A DNA stretch of 64,000 nt from Ilyomonas sp965219515 (lineage in GTDB: Bacteria > Bacteroidota > Bacteroidia > Chitinophagales > Chitinophagaceae). Of this stretch, positions 8,299 through 17,244 are shown in pieces. A program made the position numbers and the translations under genes. Under the pieces are notes generated by a model. The model was not told where the DNA came from. It saw nothing but the letters and a program-made list of their open reading frames with translations, and made no database searches. Location of the stretch: contig OZ244776.1 of assembly GCA_965219515.1 (NCBI GenBank), positions 4,464,001-4,528,000 of the forward strand. Direction: 5' to 3'. Each line of letters starts with the position of its first letter. The first letter of the stretch is position 1.

Positions 8299-10710
8299 TC
8301 AATCATCTTCCTTCTTCTCACTTAGCTTTACGAAAGCCGCTCTTCTTGGCGCCGGAACGATGGCATCGGCACCGCGTACCGCCTTCCAGATTACCTCGGT
8401 AAACTCACGATCCGGTATTCTGTCTTCCCCACTGAAATCGAAGGTCTCGCTCTTGCGCTGCCAGGCATTTTCAACACTGTTTTTTATGTTAATGTCTGTC
8501 TGCAAAGGCCTGGCAGTAAAAGGCGTAAGATCGGGCGTGTTGCTAAAGCACCGCCACATCGGCGTAGCCGCCGCATCGTACTGGCTCATCGGCGAAAAGC
8601 CCAATATCAGTTCTATGGTATGCAATACCGAAGTGGTGGAATACATGGTATGATCAATAAAGCCGCGCTTTACAAAACCGCCCGCTATGTATGCCGGGCT
8701 GCGGTGCGCATCCACATGGTCGGGGCCATCCTGCGCATCATCTTCCAAAACAAACACCACGCTTTCTTTCCATACCGGGCTTTTGCTTAGGTAATCTACA
8801 AACATACCAACGGCTAAATCGTTATCAGCGCAATGCGCAAATGGTGTAGGTCGGCCTTTGCGCAAGCCTTCCGTATGATCGTTGATGATGCGCAATGTGT
8901 TTAGCTGCGGTAAGGCATTGGCAGCCACAAGCGAATCAAAATCGCGCTTCCATTGCCCGACTCTTGTGGTGTCTCGCACCGTTTGATCCCAGCTTGTATA
9001 ATAAGGGCAATAGTGATTTTTTAAAACGGGAATGTTGGGCTTATAATCATCGGCAAATTCGCCATAGGTGCGGTAGCTTACACCAGCCCGCGCGCAATGA
9101 TCCCAGATAAAACCGCCTTTGTTGTTGGCAATTTCCCGGTTGCCTTCAGCATCATACGATCCGCCGCGGCCGCCATAATCGGTAGGCCATGTTTTCTCTA
9201 AATAATCATCGGCATAGCCGCCCATGCTCCAGTTGTGCCCGTCGGCGCTTACTTCGGCATCCACATAAAAATTATCGAGCAGCACAAACTCTTTTGCCAG
9301 CGCATGAAGGTTGGGCGTAATTTTTTCGCCAAACAAACACAGGCTGCTGTCGCCGTTTCCTTCTTTTACATCGCCCAGTATCTGATCGTAGGTTCTGTTT
9401 TCTTTAATGATATAAAATACGTGCTTAATAGGAGATGAATCGCCGATTTTCATGGGAACCGGGTTGCCTGCTTCTCCTGCCGCCATCGTTTCTTTCTCTT
9501 TGTTATAAGGTGTGTTTTCGTAAACAAGTTTTGCATATTCACTTAATTGTAACGGCGTTGGTGCGGTAAAATAGCTGAGCGTTCCGGTAAATAAGCCGCC
9601 GATGTATTGCCGGCGCAGTGTGCCCTGCTGAAACGCCGCCGCTTTGGTTTTGCTGGTATCAAACGAACGATATTTTGGATTGGGCAATGATGTAAAACCT
9701 TTGCCGTTGGCAACAAAAACGGTATTGCCGATAACTCTTACACAGGTAGGATACCAGCCAACCGGAATGAAGCCTTTTGATAGGCTTGAACCAGGCTTGC
9801 TTACATCAAACACGGCAAGGCAATTGTTATCTGCATTGGCAATATACAATGTTTTTTCATCGCTGCTTAGCGCAACGCTGTTGGTGGTAGAGCCATTGGG
9901 CGCATCGGGATACAAAGCCGCATTGAGCGTTTCAATAACTTTTCGTTGCGGTATATTGATGATGGAAACGCTGTTGTCGTTGGCATTGGCAACAAACAAA
10001 TACTTCCCGTTTTTGGTAAGGCAAATATCATTCGGGTTATCGCCTACGGCAATGCTGTCAATCATTTTCTTTTGCAGCGTGTTATAAACCAAAATTTTAT
10101 CGCCGCCCCACAACGAAATGTAAAGCTCTTTTTTATCGGGCGACAATAGGCAGGTATAAGCTTCCGCGCCCAATGATAATGAATCGCAATGCTTTGTTTT
10201 TATATCAACGGTATAAAGACTGTTGTTTTCTTTGGTAACGACGTATAAGGTTTTTGTAGCATCATTCAATTCAATACCGGCCGGCGATATTTTTACCGGC
10301 CATTTATCGCCAAGCAAAAAGCTGTCTTTTAATAATAATTTTTTGTTGATGATCGCATATTTCAATATCCGGTTATCGTTGCCTCCCGAAGCGTATAAAT
10401 ATTTTTCGTCTGCGCTGAAATGCAGTCCCAGCCAGCTTTTGGGAATTATAATGCTGTCTAATCTTTCTTTGTGAACGGCATCAATCAGATCAATTGTTTG
10501 GGTGCTTTGCCCGTTGTTGGTAACGGCGATTAATTTTTTGGAAGGCGATACGGCGATATTCAATGGCAGATCGCCCAGCGGCAACGATTTGCCAACGGGC
10601 GATAAACTCCATCCATTGGGAAGCTGAATTCTGTTGACGGACGTATCTGTTTGCGAATAAGAGGAAAGACAGGCAATGGTTAAAAACAACAAGGTTAACA
10701 GCTTTTTCAT
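8299..10710 (-). CDS. YncE-like beta-propeller / phosphoesterase (PF04185-type) fusion
   Basis: This 803-residue secreted protein has two parts. After a signal peptide (cut near S-Y-S-Q), residues of about 30-370 form YncE-type propeller repeats (S-P-D-K-K-E-L-Y-I-S, T-K-N-G-K-Y-L-F-V-A-N-A-N-D-N-S-V). Residues of about 425-770 form a phosphoesterase domain of the acid phosphatase/phospholipase C family (F-Y-I-I-K-E-N-R-T-Y-D-Q, D-G-H-N-W-S-M-G-G, N-D-H-T-E-G, E-D-D-A-Q-D-G-P-D-H-V-D-A-H-R). This fusion is common in Bacteroidetes, but its substrate is uncertain. It is convergent with the gene at 7831. I looked for the 11-bp phased motif in its upstream region (10711-10948) and did not find it. 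Confidence 0.9.
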   Translation of the reverse strand: MKKLLTLLFLTIACLSSYSQTDTSVNRIQLPNGWSLSPVGKSLPLGDLPLNIAVSPSKKLIAVTNNGQSTQTIDLIDAVHKERLDSIIIPKSWLGLHFSADEKYLYASGGNDNRILKYAIINKKLLLKDSFLLGDKWPVKISPAGIELNDATKTLYVVTKENNSLYTVDIKTKHCDSLSLGAEAYTCLLSPDKKELYISLWGGDKILVYNTLQKKMIDSIAVGDNPNDICLTKNGKYLFVANANDNSVSIINIPQRKVIETLNAALYPDAPNGSTTNSVALSSDEKTLYIANADNNCLAVFDVSKPGSSLSKGFIPVGWYPTCVRVIGNTVFVANGKGFTSLPNPKYRSFDTSKTKAAAFQQGTLRRQYIGGLFTGTLSYFTAPTPLQLSEYAKLVYENTPYNKEKETMAAGEAGNPVPMKIGDSSPIKHVFYIIKENRTYDQILGDVKEGNGDSSLCLFGEKITPNLHALAKEFVLLDNFYVDAEVSADGHNWSMGGYADDYLEKTWPTDYGGRGGSYDAEGNREIANNKGGFIWDHCARAGVSYRTYGEFADDYKPNIPVLKNHYCPYYTSWDQTVRDTTRVGQWKRDFDSLVAANALPQLNTLRIINDHTEGLRKGRPTPFAHCADNDLAVGMFVDYLSKSPVWKESVVFVLEDDAQDGPDHVDAHRSPAYIAGGFVKRGFIDHTMYSTTSVLHTIELILGFSPMSQYDAAATPMWRCFSNTPDLTPFTARPLQTDINIKNSVENAWQRKSETFDFSGEDRIPDREFTEVIWKAVRGADAIVPAPRRAAFVKLSEKKEDD

Positions 10711-10948
10711 CTTAAAACTTTTACGTGGTAAAAATAGAGCGGCCGGAGCGACGATTCTTAAAAATGAGAATCAGGCTTAGTTTGCCTGAAATAAATAATC
10801 TTTCATGTTGCTTTGCAAAGTAACACCCAGTCTGTTTAATCTATCAATATAATACGATCGTACAATTTGCCGGTTGCAAAGGAAAAAAGATGTGGAAACT
10901 GGAATCTTTACTTCTTTCATTGCATACTATTTTACTGAATAATTTTTA

Positions 10949-11137
10949 TTATCGCTGCTCTGGAACGGCAATCAGCAATTGAAAACCGGTAAATCCTTTT
11001 TTAAAGCGGGCGATTTGGGCAACAGCCGAAATCAGCGGCTCACCCGTTTTTTTATCGGTGATGGTTCCGGTTACTGGTTGCGCCATGACGAGAGAGGAAT
11101 AGAAGCAGCAAATTATACAGAAGTATAAGTTTTTCAT
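10949..11137 (-). pseudogene. Fragment of a TonB-receptor/carboxypeptidase-regulatory N-terminus
   Basis: The 62-codon frame begins with a clear signal peptide (ending V-M-A-Q) and the first strand of a CarboxypepD_reg-like domain (P-V-T-G-T-I-T-D-K-K-T-G-E-P-L-I-S-A-V). It then turns into unrelated residues and stops. Such domains normally open a SusC/TonB receptor of 800-1100 residues, so this is almost certainly the 5' stub of a deleted receptor gene. It lies just upstream (on the minus strand) of the phosphoesterase fusion, with about 240 bp of non-coding DNA between. Confidence 0.5.
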
Positions 11138-11277
11138 AGTTATACATCAAGATGGCGGCAAAAAGACGATTTCATTATTACCTCAGGATTGCCTTAACAT
11201 TAATAAATTGTAATTTTTGGCGAACCTTAAAAATACTCAATCAGCAGATTATCCGGCTCAATCACATTTATAAACAA

Positions 11278-11304
11278 AAAAGCCTGATACTACAATCAGG
11301 CTTT
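11278..11304 (-). terminator. Rho-independent terminator of the VOC gene
   Basis: The stem AAAGCCTGAT/ATCAGGCTTT has a 6-nt loop. Read on the minus strand it is followed by a T-rich tail and lies about 27 bp after the VOC-family stop codon. Confidence 0.8.
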
Positions 11305-11330
11305 CCCGTTACATGTTGCCTTCAGCATAC

Positions 11331-11810
11331 TTAGCCGGTAATTTTTTCCATCAATCCCGGGTTTTCAATAATTTCTACCAGTTCGCTGTCGGGTCCGCGA
11401 AAGTAACCGAACGTAAAGCCTTTCATCTTATCGTAATGCTCGTCCATGTGCTGCGGCGCGTCAATAAACTGGTAGCCTTCTGCCTGCAACTGCCCGTAAG
11501 CCGCCTGCGCGTCTTTTACTTTAAAAGCAAAATGCAGCGAGCCGGTTGTGTTTTGTCTGGCAATTGCCTGTTCGCCTTTTTTATTCGTAAATTCAATGAG
11601 TTCCAAACCGGCGCCGCCGTTGTCGAAATCGAAAAATACAATGCGCATTACCGCGTCATCTACCTGCGTTTGCCGCCACAATGCAGGTCCGCTGATGGTA
11701 GTGTCTTTACTTGGTTCTTTGTCCAGTATTTTACCATAAAAAGAAATGGAGCGATCCATGTCGCTCACAATAATACCCACATGGTGCAATGTGTCGAATC
11801 CGTTACTCAT
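11331..11810 (-). CDS. VOC (glyoxalase/bleomycin-resistance) family protein
   Basis: This 159-residue protein is of the vicinal oxygen chelate superfamily. It starts L-H-H-V-G-I-I-V-S-D-M-D-R-S-I-S-F-Y, the classic first metal-ligand strand (His), and ends G-P-D-S-E-L-V-E-I-I-E-N, which carries the last Glu ligand. Between them lies L-H-F-A-F-K-V-K-D, the second repeat. These are typical lactoylglutathione-lyase-like or dioxygenase-like features. The actual substrate cannot be read from the sequence. It has no signal peptide, so it is cytoplasmic. It is a single gene with its own terminator. Confidence 0.9.
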   Translation of the reverse strand: MSNGFDTLHHVGIIVSDMDRSISFYGKILDKEPSKDTTISGPALWRQTQVDDAVMRIVFFDFDNGGAGLELIEFTNKKGEQAIARQNTTGSLHFAFKVKDAQAAYGQLQAEGYQFIDAPQHMDEHYDKMKGFTFGYFRGPDSELVEIIENPGLMEKITG

Positions 11811-12066
11811 GATAATGTTTGTTTAAATAATGTTTCTCAAAAAGTTTGTATCTTTTGTTTTACAAAAGTTATTCCGTTATGAAAAAGCAGGAAGCGGATT
11901 TATTTTATCTTAAACTGTTTTATGTATGTGCGGCAGATAACGCAAATTATTGCAATTGATGCATTTGGTGTTGCATTCATCTATGATACTTTTTGAAAGA
12001 AAAATCAACCTTATTTCGCTGGCACAATTATAGTTTTAAAGATGAATAATATTAAAATTATAACCT

Positions 12067-12870
12067 ATGAAAGCGAACGGAAAATATGCACTGATAACGG
12101 GTGCTACAAGCGGAATCGGGTATGAGTTGGCCAAACTTTTTGCACAGGATGGCTATAACTTAATCATCGTGTCAAGAGGCGAAAATGGTGATCTCGAAAA
12201 AACGGCATCCGAACTTACAAATCAATATGGCATAGAAGTAACTACGATGGCTAAAGATTTGTTTCAGAGAGAAAATGCGTTTGCCGTGTACGACGAGGTA
12301 AAAGCGAAAGGCATTGAGATTGATGTATTGGTAAACGATGCAGGGCAGGGACAATATGGCTTGTTTACCGAAACCGACATCAACCGGGAGTTAGACATTG
12401 TGCAACTGAACATCGGAAGCCTCATCATTCTTACCAAGAAATTTTTGCAGGATATGGTTGCCCGCGGCGAAGGCAGAATTTTAAATCTTTCTTCTATTGC
12501 CAGCAAACAGCCGGGACCATGGCAATCAGTATATCACGGCACCAAGGCATTTGTGCAATCTTTTACCGAGGCTATACGCAGCGAAAACAAAGACACAGGC
12601 GTTACTATTACGGCGTTGCTGCCCGGTGCTACCGATACCGATTTTTTTAACAAAGCCGATATGCAACAATCGAAAATTGTGGAAGACAAAAGCAAGTTGG
12701 CCGATGCCGCCGATGCAGCGAAAGACGGCTATAATGCGTTGATGAGCGGTGATGATAAAGTGGTGTCGGGCTTTAAAAATAAAGTGGAAGTTGCCATGGC
12801 GAATGTAATGACAGACAGCGCCGTTGCTGACACAACCAAAAAAATGCAGGAACCTTCAGGTAATAATTAA
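12067..12870 (+). CDS. Short-chain dehydrogenase/reductase
   Basis: This is a classical SDR oxidoreductase of 267 residues. It has the Rossmann cofactor loop T-G-A-T-S-G-I-G near residue 13, the N-D-A-G motif (the N-A-G equivalent), the catalytic Ser in L-N-L-S-S-I-A-S, Y-H-G-T-K (the YxxxK pair) and L-P-G-A-T-D-T-D-F. It is likely NAD(P)-dependent. The substrate is unknown, and the C-terminal part (V-V-S-G-F-K-N-K-V-E) is as in the DltE/YqjQ-like SDR group. It appears monocistronic, with a terminator-like hairpin after it. Confidence 0.93.
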   Translation: MKANGKYALITGATSGIGYELAKLFAQDGYNLIIVSRGENGDLEKTASELTNQYGIEVTTMAKDLFQRENAFAVYDEVKAKGIEIDVLVNDAGQGQYGLFTETDINRELDIVQLNIGSLIILTKKFLQDMVARGEGRILNLSSIASKQPGPWQSVYHGTKAFVQSFTEAIRSENKDTGVTITALLPGATDTDFFNKADMQQSKIVEDKSKLADAADAAKDGYNALMSGDDKVVSGFKNKVEVAMANVMTDSAVADTTKKMQEPSGNN

Positions 12871-12895
12871 CTGTTGCCTGAAACCGGAGGCTATC

Positions 12896-12926
12896 AATCC
12901 CTGTCTTATTTAAAAGGACGGGGATT
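12896..12926 (+). terminator. Probable terminator after the SDR gene
   Basis: The stem AATCCCTGTC/GACGGGGATT pairs with one G-U. The T-tract after it is short, so efficiency is uncertain. Confidence 0.55.
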
Positions 12927-13016
12927 TGTCTGATGTATATGTTATCTTATTTTGACAAACCGGTTTTGTTTGTGGCAGACTGCCTGTTTTGCAAAGTAAT
13001 CTTAAACCATAATTTT

Positions 13017-13514
13017 ATGATGTACCCGCAACGATTCTTTTTATTTCTGCTGATTTTTTTCTTTTGTTCGTTGAACAGCCTTTTTGCGCAAACATTGTCT
13101 TTAGCAGATATTTTGACGTTGTATCAACAGGACAGCAGCTCAGCCCGGCAATATTGCATCGCCAAAAAATTTGTCATTGCAGAAGTCAGCAACGATGGCG
13201 CAAAAGAGCGTTATAAATACCAGTCCGGCGATACCGGCAGCACGGCGCGGTTGGAAATATTTTATCCCAACGATTCGGCTTCGCTGAATGTGCAATTGAA
13301 TTACTGGTTTGCGGATAAAAACGATTATAAAAAGTTTCAAAAATCGTTTCGCAAAAACGGTTTCATCAGAAAATCAGTGAAGCAGGTGCAGGGCTCTGTA
13401 TCTTCTCATGCAGAACGATACACAAGCAAGAACCTGCAGGCAGAATTAATCAATCCCGGCGGAAAACAACCCTTTTGGTTGTTTCTTCACCCGGCAGGCA
13501 ATTATTCATGGTAG
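13017..13514 (+). CDS. Hypothetical secreted protein
   Basis: I chose the ATG-ATG pair at 13017/13020 because it gives a clean signal peptide: Met-Tyr-Pro-Gln-Arg, then a Phe/Leu-rich core, then a cut after L-F-A-Q. The longer frame from 12933 would place 28 extra residues in front. The mature part of about 140 residues is hydrophilic, with F-A-D-K-N-D-Y-K-K-F-Q-K-S-F-R-K-N-G-F. It ends with a segment resembling a small alpha/beta domain. I do not recognise the family. It stands alone between two unrelated units. Confidence 0.65.
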   Translation: MMYPQRFFLFLLIFFFCSLNSLFAQTLSLADILTLYQQDSSSARQYCIAKKFVIAEVSNDGAKERYKYQSGDTGSTARLEIFYPNDSASLNVQLNYWFADKNDYKKFQKSFRKNGFIRKSVKQVQGSVSSHAERYTSKNLQAELINPGGKQPFWLFLHPAGNYSW

Positions 13515-13634
13515 TGATATAAAATTATTATACCGGAATTATAAAATCCGATGTCCGGCTGTTCAGTTCAGATACGTTTCATAAACAATGAAAAACGAAA
13601 GCGGTTATAAAAATATTTTTTAATAACCCGATAC

Positions 13635-14657
13635 CTATGAATGTTTTTCGTATTGATTTTTTATAGCGCGGATACATTTTTTTGCCGGAAGTGCCCAGAA
13701 TCCTTTGTCGGTAAAAAAGTAAAGAACATCTTTTACAACATCAATTTTTTTGATTGTTTTATTTTTAAAATCCGGCGGTGTTTGAATGATATCATCGGAT
13801 AAGCGATATGCTTTTTCTGTAATCGTCTGATGAATTTCACCAATTCTGAATAGCTCCAGATCGTTGTGATCCGGCATGTACAAAACACCTTCAGAAGTAG
13901 CAAAAAGAAAGTGCTGTTTCCATTCCGGTAATTCTGTAATCCCGAGCAGGTTATTGTTTTTGCCACCTATATTTTCAAGATCAGGCCCACCGTCATGCAA
14001 CTCCGGCGAAATGAAAGTTATATGCCCCGGCATTACAGCCCAAACACCATTCTGGTTACCCGAAAACAAGCGCTCTACCAGATTGTCAGGCAAATCGTTG
14101 TCTGCAATGCCTTCTTCTGCATAACGTTCTATTTCTTTACCGGAAACGGGAACCTGATACAGTCCTACATTTGTTCCAACCCAAATGATACTGTCGGGCG
14201 TATAGGCAAGCGAATAAGTAACCGGAACATGAACAATTTGCAAAGCGTCTGCCTCTTTCCCGATTTTAAAGCATCCTTCAAATTCCTTTGTAAACCAGAT
14301 GCTGTTCACAGCATCAACCTGTAAATGGTTAATATTTCCGGTTGCCTGTTTTGGTAAAAAGTCCGTTGTTGTATTGCTTTCGGTTAAAAATTTTTTGATA
14401 CCGCTATCAGTAGCCAATAAAATTGTGTCTTTATAAACCGCCGCTTCGTTGCAGACAAATGGAAAGGTTTGCAGCAAAATAAGACGAGCCTTTTCAATCT
14501 TATAAATTTCATTTCGTGTGATGCAATACAAACCTTTCCGGGTTGCAATTGCCTGATAATTTCCGGTGCGCTCTTTTGTAAACAGCATGGGAACCGGCCG
14601 TGAAAATAAAATATGGCTCAACGCCAGCGCCATAACAATCAATATGGTTTTCTTCAT
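13635..14657 (-). CDS. Secreted beta-propeller-like protein
   Basis: This 340-residue protein has a signal peptide (M-K-K-T-I-L-I-V-M-A-L-A-L-S). Several repeats of the type G-L-Y-C-I-T, D-S-I-W-V-G-T-N-V-G-L-Y, N-G-V-W-A-V and G-V-L-Y-M-P resemble the two-component-regulator propeller (Reg_prop) repeats found in Bacteroidetes hybrid sensors, but no sensor or regulator domain follows. It may be a stand-alone propeller of unknown function. It is divergent from the alkaline phosphatase gene and shares the intergenic region that holds a candidate Pho box, so co-regulation is possible but unproven. Confidence 0.7.
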   Translation of the reverse strand: MKKTILIVMALALSHILFSRPVPMLFTKERTGNYQAIATRKGLYCITRNEIYKIEKARLILLQTFPFVCNEAAVYKDTILLATDSGIKKFLTESNTTTDFLPKQATGNINHLQVDAVNSIWFTKEFEGCFKIGKEADALQIVHVPVTYSLAYTPDSIIWVGTNVGLYQVPVSGKEIERYAEEGIADNDLPDNLVERLFSGNQNGVWAVMPGHITFISPELHDGGPDLENIGGKNNNLLGITELPEWKQHFLFATSEGVLYMPDHNDLELFRIGEIHQTITEKAYRLSDDIIQTPPDFKNKTIKKIDVVKDVLYFFTDKGFWALPAKKCIRAIKNQYEKHS

Positions 14658-14713
14658 GTAGCATAACAGCTTTATAAGTCAAACATACACGCTCTTCGCC
14701 GGGGTCTGTGTTG

Positions 14714-14762
14714 TTAATAATTATATAATAAAGAAATAACCAATCGTTAAAACTGAGTTTAC
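14714..14762 (+). promoter_or_regulatory. Candidate Pho box upstream of alkaline phosphatase
   Basis: Five pentamers are spaced exactly 11 bp apart: TTAAT 14714, ATAAT 14725, ATAAC 14736, TTAAA 14747, TTTAC 14758. The match to RTAAY is weaker than at the other three sites, and the DNA is AT-rich, so chance is not excluded. The location 34 bp before the PhoA-type start supports it. Confidence 0.45.
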
Positions 14763-14795
14763 ATGAACCTGCGAGTTTTACCGAAACTTTTATAA

Positions 14796-16946
14796 ATGAA
14801 AAAACACATTTTTATTTTTGCTTCGATGCTTGCATTTGGTAAAACGTATTGCCAGAATGAAACGGCATCAAAACTTTTTGGGTCGGGAGAACCCAGACAG
14901 TGTATTTTATTCATCGGGGATGGTTTTGGCGTTTCGGCCAAAACGGCTGCCCGCATGTCGCTGGGGCAGGGAACGCAGGGTAAACGCTATACGGAAGACC
15001 CCGGTTTTAAAATTCTTTCACTGGACAAGCTGAGGTTCAATTCGATGGTAACCACGCATTCGGCTAACTCGTGGACAACCGATTCCGGGCCTGGCGCAAC
15101 AGTGTATGCAGCCGGGGAAAACGGTAAGGTAGATAATGAGTCCATTGCATTTAATGTAGCCAAAGGAGAGCCGGTAGAAACCATTTTGGAGGCGGCTAAA
15201 AAAGAAGGCTATGCGGTGGGTTTAATTACAACTACGCGCCTTACGCATGCTACCCCGGCTGCATTTGCCAGTCATATCTGGTTTAGAGATCTGGAAGATT
15301 ATATTGCCGCTCAGTATATTTCTACTACCGAGCAGGAGTACGAAGCCATTTACAACGATGCATCTTCTACAATCAAACCCTATAACCCGGCACGCGATTA
15401 CGAACTTCCTGCACCCAAAGTGAATGTAGATGTAGATGTGCTGTTAGGCGGCGGATTCCGGCATTTCTATCCCGCCGGTCAGTTGGACACGGTGAAAGAC
15501 GGAAACGGAATGGCCGTATATGCCAATGGCGACGTGGTAAAACTTGCCGGCAAAAGAACAGACAATGTAAACCTTGTTGAAATTGCCAAAAGCAGAGGTT
15601 TTGAATATGTAAACAGCCGCGATGCATTATTGAACCTCGATGTCAGTGAATTTACGCCGGGCAGCAATAAAAAGTTGCTGGGTTTGTTTAATGCTTCGCA
15701 TAACGCGTTTGAGCAGGACAGGCAATTAACCAATACCTGGGAGCCTTCTTTGTTTGAGATGGTGGAAGCAGCCGTTAAAGTGCTGAAGGCAAAGGGTGGC
15801 AAGAAGGGGTTTTTCTTAATGGTAGAAGGCGGACGTATTGATCATCTGGAACATGCAAACACCGGCGGCGTAACAGTTGTTGAAAGCGTAAATGGCAATC
15901 AATATACGGTAGATAGCGATAAACCTACCTACACCGGCGACGGCGAAGCCATCTATTCGGCTACTCCTGCCACAACACGCAAAGAAGACGTCTTTGGTTC
16001 TGATTATCTGATTAAGGAAGTGTTGGCCTACGATTATGCCGTAGCGCAAGGGCGTAAGCTTCTTAATGATAAAGATTATAAAACGCTCATTTTTTCTACC
16101 AGCGACCATGAATGCGGCGGAACCGCAATTGTAGGTTTGCACGACGCCGATAATGCGCAAAACAATGGCACTTACGTAAGAACGTATGCATTGGGGCCAC
16201 GCCAGAACGGCCTTCCCGCCGGCTCCGGTGGCCCGGCTACCGCAACAACGGTTGCTACGCCGTCTAATATAACCCGCGGAGATATAGATTTTGGTGCAAC
16301 CAGCCCGGGCGGCTGGTATCCGAATTATACTACCTACACTTTTCAGGGAAGACCGGAACTTTGGCCAAAAGTAGATATTAACGGAAGAAGAATTGTGGTG
16401 GCTTATGCCTCCAATCCGCTGACAAACGGGAACAGTACCAAAGCTGGCAGCACGCCGGGCAACCATACACCGATGGATATCTGGGTTGGCGCAGATGATA
16501 ATATGTTCGGCAGATTTGCAAGCCGCATCACCGGTCATGGCTTGTTAGACAACACCTATCTGACGCACATTATGGCTAATTTTTTAAAGCTGGATCATTT
16601 TGGTGAAGACGAAGAAACCAGTGATGCGAAACTTGTTGCTGCTGACGTTGTAAAGCCTGAGGTGAAAGAAATAAATGTCCATCACCTGAGCGCCTATCCA
16701 AACCCCGCCGGCAATACAGTTACCATTAGCTTTCAATTACCTGCGAACAGCAAATATTCATTTCAGGTGTACAATGCGAACGGTAATGTAATAAAAAATT
16801 ATACCGGTTCATCGGCGGATAAAAACAACGGTTCCATACCTGTAAATACATCCGATTTATCAAATGGAATTTATACTACGAAAATTACCGTTTCACATAG
16901 TGGAAACACACAGATTTCAACAACCAAATTTGTAGTTCAGCATTAA
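14796..16946 (+). CDS. Secreted alkaline phosphatase with T9SS sorting domain
   Basis: This is a PhoA-superfamily phosphomonoesterase. Metal and catalytic motifs are visible: L-F-I-G-D-G-F-G (D42), T-D-S-G-P-G-A-T (D96, nucleophile S97), E-G-G-R-I-D-H-L-E-H and S-T-S-D-H-E-C-G-G-T, plus a late H-T-P-M-D-I-W-V-G. A signal peptide ends near T-Y-C-Q. The last 75 residues (L-S-A-Y-P-N-P-A-G-N-T-V-T-I to V-V-Q-H) are a type A T9SS C-terminal sorting domain, so the enzyme is exported by the type IX system and probably surface-anchored or released. At 716 residues it is longer than E. coli PhoA because of insertions and this tail. It likely liberates phosphate from organic esters outside the cell. 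A terminator follows. Confidence 0.95.
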   Translation: MKKHIFIFASMLAFGKTYCQNETASKLFGSGEPRQCILFIGDGFGVSAKTAARMSLGQGTQGKRYTEDPGFKILSLDKLRFNSMVTTHSANSWTTDSGPGATVYAAGENGKVDNESIAFNVAKGEPVETILEAAKKEGYAVGLITTTRLTHATPAAFASHIWFRDLEDYIAAQYISTTEQEYEAIYNDASSTIKPYNPARDYELPAPKVNVDVDVLLGGGFRHFYPAGQLDTVKDGNGMAVYANGDVVKLAGKRTDNVNLVEIAKSRGFEYVNSRDALLNLDVSEFTPGSNKKLLGLFNASHNAFEQDRQLTNTWEPSLFEMVEAAVKVLKAKGGKKGFFLMVEGGRIDHLEHANTGGVTVVESVNGNQYTVDSDKPTYTGDGEAIYSATPATTRKEDVFGSDYLIKEVLAYDYAVAQGRKLLNDKDYKTLIFSTSDHECGGTAIVGLHDADNAQNNGTYVRTYALGPRQNGLPAGSGGPATATTVATPSNITRGDIDFGATSPGGWYPNYTTYTFQGRPELWPKVDINGRRIVVAYASNPLTNGNSTKAGSTPGNHTPMDIWVGADDNMFGRFASRITGHGLLDNTYLTHIMANFLKLDHFGEDEETSDAKLVAADVVKPEVKEINVHHLSAYPNPAGNTVTISFQLPANSKYSFQVYNANGNVIKNYTGSSADKNNGSIPVNTSDLSNGIYTTKITVSHSGNTQISTTKFVVQH

Positions 16947-16968
16947 AATAAAACGGCATAACTCTTAT

Positions 16969-17001
16969 AAAGGCTGTTTCAAATCATTTGAAACAGCCTT
17001 T
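16969..17001 (+). terminator. Rho-independent terminator of alkaline phosphatase
   Basis: A perfect long stem (AAAGGCTGTTTCAAAT paired with ATTTGAAACAGCCTTT, 1-nt apex) is followed by a T-rich tract. It lies 23 bp after the stop codon. Confidence 0.9.
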
Positions 17002-17171
17002 ATTTTTCATGAAGCAACCGGAATTTTTGAAATACACAACCATCGTTCTTGATAGACAGTCAGCGTGAGCAATGCTTTCAGGTGTAAGAAATAGAGCAAG
17101 CATTTACAAAAGCAAATGTCATCACCATGTGTGGTATTCAGTTACATCCTTATGCACATTTGTTTTCGCCC

Positions 17172-17209
17172 GTAACATTTAGATAATATTGGCATAACAA
17201 TGAGGTAAC
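17172..17209 (+). promoter_or_regulatory. Candidate Pho box: four 11-bp repeats before TonB receptor
   Basis: GTAAC 17172, ATAAT 17183, ATAAC 17194 and GTAAC 17205 are exactly 11 bp apart and all fit RTAAY. The block ends 35 bp before the receptor ATG, close to where a regulator would replace a -33 element. This is one of the two cleanest sites in the window. Confidence 0.65.
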
Positions 17210-17244
17210 ACAGCTATTGGAATTTTGCGGCTCAAATTCTCCTC

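Noticed and set aside
10711..10948. Searched for an 11-bp phased Pho-like box upstream of the YncE/phosphoesterase fusion
   Set aside because: No repeating pentamers in phase were found on either strand.
11152..11334. 60-codon plus-strand frame spanning the terminator
   Set aside because: It overlaps the terminator hairpin of the VOC gene and has no protein-like content.
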